Shown: piece by piece, positions 29,721-37,166 of the stretch | How the letters are laid out: each line of letters opens with the position of its first letter | How positions within the stretch are numbered: position 1 is the first letter of the stretch | Origin: Methanoregula sp. | GTDB taxonomy: Archaea; Halobacteriota; Methanomicrobia; Methanomicrobiales; Methanospirillaceae | NCBI GenBank assembly: GCA_028679075.1 | Contig: JAJRCF010000026.1 | Location: 1-37,275 of the forward strand | Length of the DNA: 37,275 nt | Direction of reading: 5' to 3' | The notes under the pieces: generated by a model | Told to the model about the DNA's origin: nothing | Seen by the model: only the letters and a program-made list of their open reading frames with translations | The model's database searches: none | Program-made: the position numbers and the translations under genes

Positions 29721-30592
29721 AGGACGATGTGTTTGACAAGTACCGCACGGCAGGTTCCCTCGCCGCACGGATCCTGAAGGAGGGGGCAAAAGAGATCCGC
29801 GTGGGAGCGTCCTACCTCGAACTCGTCGAATCGATTGAGGCACGGGTAAAGGATGATGGGGCAGAGCTCGCGTTCCCGCTCAACCTTTCTTTAAACGAGG
29901 ACGCCGCACACGACACCGCGTCATGGGCCGATGAGCGCGTCTTCAAAAAAGGCGACGTGGCCAAGCTTGACCTCGGTGTGCAGATCGACGGCTATATCGC
30001 GGACACTGCAACCACCGTTGACCTCGGGAACAACTCCCTGCTCCTAGATGCCTCGTCAGAAGCACTGGAGGCCGCCATCCGGGCGGTAAAGCCTGGTGTT
30101 GCCGCAGGAGTGCTCGGGGCCGCCGTCCAGAAAGAAATCGAGAGCCGGGGGTACCGCCCGATCGCAAATCTCACGGGCCATGGGCTTGACCGCTACGTCC
30201 TCCACCGCTCCCCGACCATCCCCAACATCGGGACGGGCGGGGGCGTCGTCCTTGAGGAGGGAATGGTCTTTGCGATCGAGCCGTTCGCCACCACCGGCAG
30301 CGGCCACGTGGGAGAGAAATCAAGAATGGAGATCTATTCCCAGCTCTCCTCAAAACCCGTCCGCATTCCGGCGGGCCGTACGATCCTTGAGAAGATCCGG
30401 GACCGCCAGGGACTGCCATTCTCCCGGCGCTGGCTTGGCGAGCGGAAGCTCGACCTTGCCCTCCCAACTCTCGTCAGGTCGGGCACCCTGCATGTCTACC
30501 CGGTCCTCTCCGACATTGCAGGTTCCCTCGTCTCCCAGCACGAGCACACCGTCATCGTAACCGGTGATGGCTGCATCGTGACCACACGATGA
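29717..30592 (+). CDS. map: Methionine aminopeptidase, type II
   Basis: The 291-residue enzyme removes the initiator methionine. Metal ligands by family pattern are D85 and D96 (KLDLGVQIDGYIADTA), H155 (NLTGHGLDRY), E188 (VFAIEPFATTG) and a C-terminal Glu in SQHEHTVIV (about 280). An insert of about 55 residues between the H and last E ligands (including RDRQGLPFSRRWLGERK) marks it as the type II, archaeal/eukaryotic form. The start is GTG (29717-29719), overlapping the stop of the M24 peptidase gene (TGA 29718-29720), so translation is coupled. Confidence 0.95.
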   Translation: MKDDVFDKYRTAGSLAARILKEGAKEIRVGASYLELVESIEARVKDDGAELAFPLNLSLNEDAAHDTASWADERVFKKGDVAKLDLGVQIDGYIADTATTVDLGNNSLLLDASSEALEAAIRAVKPGVAAGVLGAAVQKEIESRGYRPIANLTGHGLDRYVLHRSPTIPNIGTGGGVVLEEGMVFAIEPFATTGSGHVGEKSRMEIYSQLSSKPVRIPAGRTILEKIRDRQGLPFSRRWLGERKLDLALPTLVRSGTLHVYPVLSDIAGSLVSQHEHTVIVTGDGCIVTTR

Positions 30593-30635
30593 GAAGCCTT
30601 ATGCATCCCGGGGGAGATTAATTAAGGTTACAGCC

Positions 30636-31910
30636 ATGTCTGGAGATTCTGATACCCTGCGCATAATGGAGATCGTTCTGACCGCCGAAATATTCAATCA
30701 GAACCCAGAGCTCGACATCAATGACCTGACGCCGCCGTGCCGCGAGATCTTCGGTTCCACCGGCACCGCCGATGCCAAGCGCCCGGTCTTTGTCAGCGAC
30801 GGACTGATCAAACGCACCCTCTCGATTGCCGATGCCCACACGAAACTTGCTGCCAACCCGTTCATCGCCTACGAGGAGTTCGGGCAGCGGATACGGATCA
30901 CTGCCCTTGATTCGGCAGCGCAATGGTTCCTCAAGCAGGGGGGCAAGCCGCTCGTAGAGAAGAACCCGGCGCTCGCCTTTTATTTCGAGAAGACCGGCTC
31001 GAACGGAGGCTCTTACGCAACCGTCCGTAAGGCCAACCCCCCGTATGAGGACACCAAGGCGTACCTTGATGCGAAGATCTCGAAACTGGTCAGCGAGGAC
31101 GAGAAGCTCAGGGGGGCGCTGGACCTTGTCATCGTCAGCGCTCCGGAAGAGGTCGAGCAGCATATCGACGACCTTGTCTGCACGGCCGACCAGCTGGCGC
31201 TCATCGGCAAACTCCAGCATGCCCTCGACCACCGCGAGTTCCTGCACCGCCACCGGATCTACGAGATCGGCAAGCTCCTTTTCGTCGGCCCGCCCGGAAC
31301 AGGGAAGACCTCGCTCGCCCTTGCGATGTCGCGCACCATGCACATGCCGGTCCTCGAGGTCCGCCTCTCGATGGTCACATCCCAGTACCTCGGGGAGACC
31401 TCCAAGAACATCGACCGCATCTTTGACCTGGCAAAGCAGCTCTCGCCCGCGATCCTTTTCGTGGACGAGTTCGATTTCGTGGCAAAGAGCCGCACTGCCG
31501 ACGACCACGGCGCAATGAAACGGGCGGTCAACTCGCTCTTAAAGAACATTGACCGGATCAACATGGTCAAGAACGGCGTGCTGATGATCGGTGCCACCAA
31601 CCACCCGCAGCTGCTCGATGAAGCGGCATGGCGACGGTTCGACGAAGTGGTGGAGTTCTCCCTCCCGGACGAAGAGATGCGGAAGAACATCCTCAAGAAG
31701 GTGACGTCGACACTCCACTGCTCTGTCGACTACCAGGCCCTGGCGAAAAAGACCGAAGGGTTCTCCGGTTCCGACCTCCGCATGATGATCAAGGAGGCGA
31801 TCCTCTCGGCGCTCATGGACACGCGGCAGGAGATCACCGAGGCCGATATCAAGAAGGGCGTCACCATGGTCCGCAACCGGGAAGCAATCCGGCACCAGAA
31901 CTGGTTATAA
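30636..31910 (+). CDS. AAA ATPase with unique N-terminal domain
   Basis: The 424-residue protein has an unrecognised N-terminal region (about 1-165) and one AAA module. Walker A is GPPGTGKT (218-225), Walker B ends FVDEFD (275-280), sensor 1 is GATNH (319-323), and Arg-finger candidates are R333/R334 in AAWRRFD. A C-terminal helical lid follows (TEGFSGSDLRMMIKEAILSA). It is a classic-type AAA protein, but not Cdc48, PAN or FtsH, as it has a single module and no protease or second domain. It probably remodels a protein complex. It is followed after 1 bp by a metallo-beta-lactamase gene, so the two may act together. Target unknown. Confidence 0.87.
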   Translation: MSGDSDTLRIMEIVLTAEIFNQNPELDINDLTPPCREIFGSTGTADAKRPVFVSDGLIKRTLSIADAHTKLAANPFIAYEEFGQRIRITALDSAAQWFLKQGGKPLVEKNPALAFYFEKTGSNGGSYATVRKANPPYEDTKAYLDAKISKLVSEDEKLRGALDLVIVSAPEEVEQHIDDLVCTADQLALIGKLQHALDHREFLHRHRIYEIGKLLFVGPPGTGKTSLALAMSRTMHMPVLEVRLSMVTSQYLGETSKNIDRIFDLAKQLSPAILFVDEFDFVAKSRTADDHGAMKRAVNSLLKNIDRINMVKNGVLMIGATNHPQLLDEAAWRRFDEVVEFSLPDEEMRKNILKKVTSTLHCSVDYQALAKKTEGFSGSDLRMMIKEAILSALMDTRQEITEADIKKGVTMVRNREAIRHQNWL

Positions 31911-31911
31911 C

Positions 31912-32634
31912 ATGAAGATCACGCTGCTCGGCACCGGCGATGCGGTCGGCACACCCCGGATCGGGTGCGACTGCCCCCAGTGCACGCACGCGAAATCGAC
32001 CGGCGCCACCCGGCTCCGGACCTCGCTCCTTGTCGAGAACGAAGGAAAACATCTCCTCGTCGATTCGTCACCGGACCTGCGGCAGCAGCTCCTCCGGAGC
32101 GGTTCGCCCCATATCGACGCAGTGATCTGGACCCACGGGCACTACGACCACTTCATCGGGTTTGGCGAGTTCTACCGGGTCCAGAACATCCCTCCGGTCT
32201 TTGCCGCAGCGCCGGTACTCAGCTACTGTGCGGATTACTTCCGCTTCCTCAATTTTGACAAGGTCGCAATCGAGCCCGGCGTGCCGTTCGACATCTTCGG
32301 CATCACCGTCACCCTGTTTGTCGTCAAACACCCGCCGGCATTCACCTGCGGCATACTCTTCGAGACGAAGGAGTCACGGGTCGGGTTTACATCCGACACC
32401 AATATCGATATCCCCAAGGAGAGCCTCAACCTCCTCGGGAATCTTGACCTCCTCCTGCTCGATGCGATCGTACCATCGAGCATCAGGATCGCCAAGCACA
32501 TGAACTACCTTGACGCCTGCAGCCTGGCCGCGCAACTCGCCCCTGCCGATTTCCGGTGCGTGCACATGAGCCACATGATGCCCTGGGACCTCCCCCATAC
32601 CGGAAAGGACGGGGAGACCTTCGAATTTCCCTGA
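31912..32634 (+). CDS. Metallo-beta-lactamase fold hydrolase, PhnP-like
   Basis: The 240-residue protein begins MKITLLGTGDAVGTPRIGCD and carries the zinc-binding motif THGHYDH (H75, H77, D79, H80) plus a later D-containing SDTN (about 162-165) and a C-terminal His (VHMSHMM). The N-terminal CDCPQC cluster (C19, C21, C24) is typical of the PhnP/PqqB-like branch, which binds an extra zinc. Likely a phosphodiesterase; substrate unknown. Its ATG is 1 bp after the AAA ATPase stop, so they are co-translated. Confidence 0.88.
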   Translation: MKITLLGTGDAVGTPRIGCDCPQCTHAKSTGATRLRTSLLVENEGKHLLVDSSPDLRQQLLRSGSPHIDAVIWTHGHYDHFIGFGEFYRVQNIPPVFAAAPVLSYCADYFRFLNFDKVAIEPGVPFDIFGITVTLFVVKHPPAFTCGILFETKESRVGFTSDTNIDIPKESLNLLGNLDLLLLDAIVPSSIRIAKHMNYLDACSLAAQLAPADFRCVHMSHMMPWDLPHTGKDGETFEFP

Positions 32635-32721
32635 CCTGTTCCCGGGCCACGGGTCCGGCGGGCGGTGGCGGCACAGGGCGACCCATACCTTAATAGTTTT
32701 CAGGTGCCCAAACATAGGTGC

Positions 32722-32997
32722 ATGATTGTAAAAGTACTCGAGCTCGAGAAAGACAAGGTGCGGCTCATCATCCAGGGAGAGGGGCACACGTTCATGAACG
32801 CCCTTGTTGAAGAGATCCTAAGCGACAAGGACGTCGATGTCGCACGATACAACATCGAGTTCCAGTTCTCGGACCCGGAACTCCTCGTCACCACCAAGAA
32901 CAAGAAAAACCCCCTGCCCATCATCAAGAAGGCCTGCAAGCGGATCACCAGCAACTGTGACGAGCTCATCAAGGGGATTAAGAAGGCCAAGGACTGA
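32722..32997 (+). CDS. DNA-directed RNA polymerase subunit L (Rpo11)
   Basis: The 91-residue protein matches archaeal Rpo11/RpoL, which pairs with subunit D to start polymerase assembly. Typical are MIVKVLELEKDKVRLIIQGE, HTFMNALVEEIL and DVDVARYNIEFQFSDPELLV. The ATG at 32722 is used because the conserved family starts there; an in-frame extension to 32665 is not conserved in type. A TATA-like CTTAATAG at about 32688-32695, about 30 bp upstream, fits a short leader. Ts at 33025-33030 follow. Confidence 0.95.
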   Translation: MIVKVLELEKDKVRLIIQGEGHTFMNALVEEILSDKDVDVARYNIEFQFSDPELLVTTKNKKNPLPIIKKACKRITSNCDELIKGIKKAKD

Positions 32998-33024
32998 TCC
33001 CCGGGCCATTTCTCTCCCAAATAC

Positions 33025-33030
33025 TTTTTT
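33025..33030 (+). terminator. T-run after rpoL
   Basis: Six Ts occur 28 bp after the rpoL stop, between convergent genes. A short archaeal terminator; weaker than a longer U-tract. Confidence 0.45.
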
Positions 33031-33131
33031 CTGACCCTTACTTTACCATCATTCTTCCGGACTGCCGTCCGTGGGAATGCATGATAAAACCCGGCACGGT
33101 TCACGAATTTCGGGAACCATTCAACAGATAT

Positions 33132-33149
33132 AAAAAGAAACTAAAAAAA
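33132..33149 (-). terminator. T-runs after the aIF2-beta gene
   Basis: On the minus strand, a seven-T run (33143-33149) and then a five-T run (33132-33136) follow the stop within about 25 bp. This fits a U-tract terminator for the aIF2-beta transcript. Confidence 0.55.
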
Positions 33150-33159
33150 CGAGGCGGGA

Positions 33160-33774
33160 TTATTCCGCCCGCTCGGTAAAGACGATGGACCCGGAGATGC
33201 GGGAGATCTTGATCTTCACCTGCTGGCCGGGCTTGGAATTGGCCACGTACATGATATACCGGCCCATCTTGACAACCCCGTCGCCCCGCTTTGAGATCGA
33301 CTGGATCTCGACATCCATGATCTGGCCTTCCTCGAGGTTCTCCGATACCGGCTCTGTCCTGGCCTTCCGCTTCCGGACCGGGCGGTGGCTCCCGCAGGCA
33401 TCGCAGCGGAGGATCATGACCCGGTCATCCTTCACAAGCCTCGTGTCGGGCTTGCCGCATTCCGAGCAGATCACGTAGTCATCGACATAGCTCTTGATGA
33501 TCGCCTTGATGAGCGAGATCTCGAACTTCCCGTTGAAGATTGCACGGTTCCCGTCGATCTTCCCGCTGGTGCCCAGTTCGCCGAGCAGGAACTTCATCAG
33601 GTGATCAGGTTCGCGGCGGACCTTCCCCACGATATCGGTAAAGTTTTCAAGGACGGTCGTCTTGCCTTCGACATAGGCCTTTGCCTCGGGAACTACAAAA
33701 CGTTCCGAGGACTCGGTCCTTTCCGTGATATTGGAATATGCCTGTTTGAGGAGTTTTTCATACGGGTCCGTCAT
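33160..33774 (-). CDS. Translation initiation factor aIF2-beta with C-terminal TRAM domain
   Basis: The 204-residue protein is the beta subunit of aIF2, which brings initiator tRNA to the ribosome. The N-terminal helix [16 protein letters not shown] binds gamma. The core includes [19 protein letters not shown] and [19 protein letters not shown] zinc finger follows (C103, C106, C124, C127). Beyond the usual end, residues about 142-204 form a TRAM domain ([44 protein letters not shown]), an RNA-binding fold. The ATG at 33774 is chosen because the family starts at MTDPYE; a longer frame to 33825 is non-conserved. Confidence 0.95.
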   Translation of the reverse strand: MTDPYEKLLKQAYSNITERTESSERFVVPEAKAYVEGKTTVLENFTDIVGKVRREPDHLMKFLLGELGTSGKIDGNRAIFNGKFEISLIKAIIKSYVDDYVICSECGKPDTRLVKDDRVMILRCDACGSHRPVRKRKARTEPVSENLEEGQIMDVEIQSISKRGDGVVKMGRYIMYVANSKPGQQVKIKISRISGSIVFTERAE

Positions 33775-33844
33775 AATTGTATACAATAATGGCGCCGGCT
33801 GACAAAAAGGCTTTCCCCGGTACAACCGGGAGCAGGAGACGGGA

Positions 33845-34330
33845 TTATGCAGAGGGCAGGTCCTTGATTACGACAGACACCAGTTCCTTTGTCTTCTTCT
33901 CGTTCTCTATATCATTCTGGTGCAGGTTTGCATTCCCCACGCATTTCATGCCGCGTGCCTCGATCCATTTCTGGAAGACCTCGGCAGTCTGGCCGGGTTT
34001 GCCGCCATGGGTACAGAACGCAGTCGCTTTTTTCCCCTCACACCCTTTCAGCGCATCGATTGCAGCATGGATCGCCGGTGTCGGCTTGAACGCCCAGACC
34101 GGTGACCCGAACACCAGCTGGTCGTAACCGGAGACATCGATCGATGCCGGTTCGATCTCGGTCTTCTCCTCCCCCATTGCCATTTTGCACTGGACAAGGA
34201 ACCGGGTAAGGCGGTTGTAGCTGCCCCGGTCCGTGATATCGATCAGCTTCCCGTCGCACGCCGTTGCGATATGCTGGGCCACATGGCGGGTGTTGCCGGT
34301 CTCGCTGTGGTAGATGATGCAGACGTTCAT
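33845..34330 (-). CDS. Flavodoxin
   Basis: The 161-residue protein is a flavodoxin, a small FMN electron carrier. The phosphate loop is [18 protein letters not shown] (about 5-22), and the later FMN loops are [17 protein letters not shown] (about 73-89) and [15 protein letters not shown] (about 105-119). No fused domain is seen. It has its own TATA-like TTTTTTAATC about 25-35 bp upstream (34355-34365). It lies on the same strand after ilvC and the hairpin array. Confidence 0.92.
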   Translation of the reverse strand: MNVCIIYHSETGNTRHVAQHIATACDGKLIDITDRGSYNRLTRFLVQCKMAMGEEKTEIEPASIDVSGYDQLVFGSPVWAFKPTPAIHAAIDALKGCEGKKATAFCTHGGKPGQTAEVFQKWIEARGMKCVGNANLHQNDIENEKKTKELVSVVIKDLPSA

Positions 34331-34471
34331 TGCTGTAGTATAGGCAACAGGGATTAAAAAACTATGAATATGATTGTGCCGGTGGACTGGGGGAATTCCG
34401 GATGGTTGGATAACCAGAAGAAAAAAGAGGGGAGGTGTTGCTTGAACCGCGAGAGAGCACGTCAGTGATTC

Positions 34472-34799
34472 GAAGACCGAGGGGTCTTCTCCTGATTCGG
34501 GTCGAAGAACCCACGGGGTTCTTCTTCTGACTCAAGTCTGATGACTTTTGACATTCTGATGACCCTCGGCATCTCCGAGCGGAGAAGAAGATAGTTCTAT
34601 TTGGAATTATCTCCTGAACCACGAGGGAACGCTTCAGCGGTCTCCGAGTGGAGAAGAAGATAATTTCATCAGGAATTATCTTCTGAACATCGAGGGAATG
34701 CATCAGCATTCCCCGAGATGTGACGTCGCATTAGCAATGGAACCGTGAGGGGTTCATCCCCGAACGGAGAGGAAGATAACTCCATCAGGAGTTATCTTC
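34472..34799 (-). repeat. Array of hairpin repeats between ilvC and the flavodoxin gene
   Basis: About 330 bp carry nine or ten inverted repeats. Three copies of one 28-nt hairpin lie at 34587-34614, 34656-34683 and 34772-34799: 12-nt arms starting GAAGATA around a 4-nt loop (ATTT, ATCA and ATCA). The last copy is perfect, the second has one G-T wobble. Between them are others: GAAGACC/GGTCTTC (34472-34489), GAAGAACCC/GGGTTCTTC (34504-34524), AAGTC/GACTT (34534-34547), CTCGG/CCGAG (34565-34579) and GGGAATGC-ATCA-GCATTCCC (34694-34713). The spacers also repeat: CTGAACnnCGAGGGAA occurs at 34614 and 34683, 69 bp apart. The last hairpin includes the ilvC stop codon. In ilvC orientation it is 3' untranslated sequence. 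No protein is credible here. Confidence 0.8.
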
Positions 34800-35781
34800 G
34801 GAATTGCGGCATCATGCCGCGTACTTCTTTGCCTACTTCCTCGATGAGGTGATCCTCATCAGCATTTGTCAGCGCGGTGAACATCGGGCGGTTCACCATG
34901 TTCTCGAGCATCCATTCCCGGGCAAACTTCCCGCTCTGGATCTCCTCCAGGATCTCCGCCATTGCCTCATAGGCTTCCGGCCCGATAACGCGGGGGCCCC
35001 TGGTGAGGTCGCCATACTGCGCCGTGTTGCTGATGTACTTGCGCATATTGGTCAGGCCGCCTTCGTAGATAAGGTCGACAATCAGTTTCAGTTCGTGGCA
35101 GACTTCGAGATAAGCCATCTCCGGCTCATAGCCGGCATCGACAAGCGTCTCGAACCCGGCCTTGACCAGTGAAGTGCAGCCCCCGCAGAGCACGGCCTGC
35201 TCACCGAACAGGTCGGTCTCGGTCTCCTCGCGGAACGAGGTCTCAAGGACGACTGCCCGGGTGGCACCGATCCCCTTTGCATAGGCAAGGGCGATCTTAT
35301 GGGCGTTGCCGCTCGCGTCCTGGTGGATGGCGATGAGGGCCGGGACTCCCTTGCCTTCCTCGTACTGCCGGCGGACCATGAACCCGGGGCCCTTGGGCGC
35401 CACCATGATCACGTCCACGTTTGCCGGGGGCACGATCTGCCCGAAGTGGATGTTGAACCCGTGCGAGAACATGAGGCACTTGTTCCCGGTGAGGTTGGGC
35501 TGGATGTCGTTTTTGTATACCGAACCCTGCAGTTCATCAGGAACAAGCATCTGTACGATGTCGGCGCTCTTGACCGCATCTGCCACCTTCATCACTTTCA
35601 TGCCGTCCTTGACGGCAGCATCCCAGCTCTTCCCGGGACGCAGGCCGATGACGACGTCAAGCCCGCTGTCGCGTAAGTTCAGCGACTGGCCCCTGCCCTG
35701 TGACCCAAAACCGATCACGGCGATCTTCTTACCCTTCAGCACGCCAAGATCCGCATCAGCCTCATAATATTTTTTTAACAT
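34792..35781 (-). CDS. ilvC: Ketol-acid reductoisomerase
   Basis: The 329-residue enzyme (class I) makes the dihydroxy acid precursors of valine, leucine and isoleucine. The NAD(P)H site is [21 protein letters not shown] (split here as GFGSQGRGQ plus SLNLRDSG, about residues 24-40). Active-site motifs include [35 protein letters not shown] and [19 protein letters not shown] with acidic magnesium ligands. The ATG at 35781 ([12 protein letters not shown]) has a ribosome site AAGGGATC (about 35786-35793). An in-frame ATG at 35808 is upstream of it and too close to the TATA. The TAA stop lies in the first hairpin of the array. No ilvB/N, ilvD or leu gene is in the window. Confidence 0.97.
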   Translation of the reverse strand: MLKKYYEADADLGVLKGKKIAVIGFGSQGRGQSLNLRDSGLDVVIGLRPGKSWDAAVKDGMKVMKVADAVKSADIVQMLVPDELQGSVYKNDIQPNLTGNKCLMFSHGFNIHFGQIVPPANVDVIMVAPKGPGFMVRRQYEEGKGVPALIAIHQDASGNAHKIALAYAKGIGATRAVVLETSFREETETDLFGEQAVLCGGCTSLVKAGFETLVDAGYEPEMAYLEVCHELKLIVDLIYEGGLTNMRKYISNTAQYGDLTRGPRVIGPEAYEAMAEILEEIQSGKFAREWMLENMVNRPMFTALTNADEDHLIEEVGKEVRGMMPQFRR

Positions 35782-35812
35782 AGATGATCCCTTTGATATC
35801 TGCAACAAAGCA

Positions 35813-35834
35813 CATAAATATTATATAAAAAAAT
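35813..35834. promoter_or_regulatory. Divergent AT-rich promoter between ilvC and mptA
   Basis: An AT-only stretch (CATAAATATTATATAAAA and following As) can supply TATA boxes on both strands. On minus it is about 32-45 bp before the ilvC ATG. On plus, the TATATAAAAA at about 35822-35831 predicts a transcript start near 35855, shortly before two ATGs (35860, 35865) that do not lead into mptA in a normal way. Confidence 0.6.
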
Positions 35835-35922
35835 TAAACAGACACACGAAATCCATTGGATGCGATGACCTATTACCCGCACACCAGCTGATCAGATATC
35901 CGATAAATCATTCACCAGGGAA

Positions 35923-36774
35923 CTGCCGGACATCCAGGCCTCATCGCCTGACGTCCGGATCAACCTCACGAGAGTCGGCGTAAAAAACGTCAAGAAGCTC
36001 GTTGAAGTCCACAGGACCGGCAAGCGCCCGATGGTCTTTATCTCGAATTTCGACGTCTTTGTCGACCTTCCCGGCAGCCTCAAGGGTGCAAACCTTTCCC
36101 GTAACTTTGAAGTGATCGACGAGGTGCTCCAGCAGGCAATCGACGGGGACGTCAGCCAGATCGAACAGCTCTGCAGCGTTGTTGCCCGTAAGCTCCTTGA
36201 CCGCCACGAGTACGCAGACCGGACCGAGGTGCTGATGCGCAGCGAGTTCATGGTCAAGCGCGAAACCCCGATCAGCCACACCGCCTGCCATGAGGTCGTG
36301 AAAGTACACGCACGGGCAATCGCCCGCCGGACGTTCCGGACCCCGATCGTGCGGAAGAGCATCGGTGCGGAGGTCACGGGCATGACTGCCTGCCCCTGCG
36401 CCCAGAACATCATGAAAGAACGTGCCATGCGGGTCCTCCAGGGGCTCGACGTCAGCAAGGATAAGATCGATGCGTTTTTCGATGAGGTCCCCATGGCCAC
36501 CCACAACCAGCGCGGCAAGGGGTTCCTCTGCATCGAGACCGACGACGACCAGCACGTAGACCTCGAGAAAGTCATCAGTATCCTCAAGAACTCAATGAGC
36601 AGCGGCATCTATGAACTCCTGAAACGTGGCGACGAAGGTGCCGTGGTGCTCGCCGCGCACAAGAATCCGCGGTTTGTTGAAGACTGCGTACGGGAGATGG
36701 CGAAGAAAGTTCTTGCAGAATTCGAGTACCTTTCCGGGGATTCCATGGTCACGATCAAGCAGACCAACGAGTAG
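35923..36774 (+). CDS. mptA: GTP cyclohydrolase MptA, without usual start codon and cut by an in-frame TAG
   Basis: The frame encodes MptA, the Fe-dependent GTP cyclohydrolase that starts tetrahydromethanopterin synthesis. Family motifs: SSPDVRINLTRVGVKNVKKL at the N-terminus, SNFDVFVDLPGSLKGANLSR, PISHTACHEVVKVHARAIAR and GMTACPCAQNIMKERAM, which holds the metal-ligand Cys. The in-frame region upstream is open to TGA 35866-35868 but has no ATG, GTG or TTG. The only ATG in frame, 36031, lies after the conserved N-terminus. I place the start provisionally at CTG 35923; ATA, ATT or recoding upstream are alternatives. The frame then stops at TAG (36772-36774) after QTNE, but the next 30 codons continue the family's C-terminus (see next feature). 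Pseudogene, recoding or sequence error are all possible. Confidence 0.8.
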   Translation: MPDIQASSPDVRINLTRVGVKNVKKLVEVHRTGKRPMVFISNFDVFVDLPGSLKGANLSRNFEVIDEVLQQAIDGDVSQIEQLCSVVARKLLDRHEYADRTEVLMRSEFMVKRETPISHTACHEVVKVHARAIARRTFRTPIVRKSIGAEVTGMTACPCAQNIMKERAMRVLQGLDVSKDKIDAFFDEVPMATHNQRGKGFLCIETDDDQHVDLEKVISILKNSMSSGIYELLKRGDEGAVVLAAHKNPRFVEDCVREMAKKVLAEFEYLSGDSMVTIKQTNE

Positions 36775-36867
36775 AGCATCCACCAGCACGATGCCTATGC
36801 CGAACGAAAAGCCACGATTGCCGAATTGGTCGATGAACTGAACGGGGAAAAGCATAATTCCGACTGA
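36772..36867 (+). other. Conserved MptA C-terminus located behind the in-frame TAG
   Basis: After TAG (36772-36774) the same frame reads SIHQHDAYAERKATIAELVD and ten further residues to a TGA at 36865-36867. MptA/FolE2-type cyclohydrolases end with an E-S-(I/L)-H-x-H motif; its His is, as I recall, an active-site metal ligand. Here the amber codon stands exactly where the motif's Glu is expected, so a one-base change (GAG to TAG) explains it. With this part, the protein would be about 314 residues, close to the usual size of 310-315. Keeping of the frame indicates that the interruption is recent, artefactual or read through. Confidence 0.8.
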
Positions 36868-37166
36868 ATTGTATTTCAAATCCCCGATAAATAATTGAGA
36901 ACTTAAAATAATTACCTTTTATTTATAAACCCGGCGCCGGTTTGCGCCGAATATTCCGGAACAGGCGTTTTTGGCTCCGTGGACTTAAAATAACCTTAAA
37001 TCATGGCGTTTTCCGCCGTGAAATCATTTCATAAAGATTATAAAACGGATGGTACAAGATAGAGATGAACGTACTTTGTACGCTCACCTATCTCTAGAGA
37101 TGAGAGATGTATAGAGTAATTTTGTACTGTAGTTCGAACAACTCAACATAAAATGAGGCGATAATA
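36868..37166 (+). promoter_or_regulatory. Promoter and structured leader region of frhA
   Basis: The 299 bp before frhA hold no gene. Two TATA-like boxes are present: TTTATAAAC (36922-36930) and TTATAAAA (37038-37045). The second predicts transcription from about 37065 and thus a leader of about 100 nt. That leader begins with an imperfect stem-loop (about 37058-37094) with a perfect inner part, CGTAC-TTT-GTACG (37070-37082). After the first box is CGGCGC/GCGCCG (36932-36949). A ribosome site-like GAGGCGAT (37155-37162) precedes the TTG start. Function of the stems is inferred; long structured leaders on major hydrogenase genes would allow post-transcriptional control. Confidence 0.55.

Noticed and set aside
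34362..34709. 115-codon minus-strand frame within the hairpin array
   Set aside because: Its internal repeats (IIFFS.RR) merely reflect the repeated hairpin DNA; no ribosome site and no plausible fold.
34472..34799. CRISPR array
   Set aside because: Repeats are unequal, palindromic themselves and irregularly spaced (69 and 116 bp); no unique equal-length spacers and no cas genes.
35860..35868. TGA at 35866-35868 as a selenocysteine codon of mptA
   Set aside because: The residues after it are not part of the conserved protein, no SECIS-like structure is evident, and selenocysteine use is not known in Methanomicrobiales to my knowledge; a non-standard start downstream is simpler.
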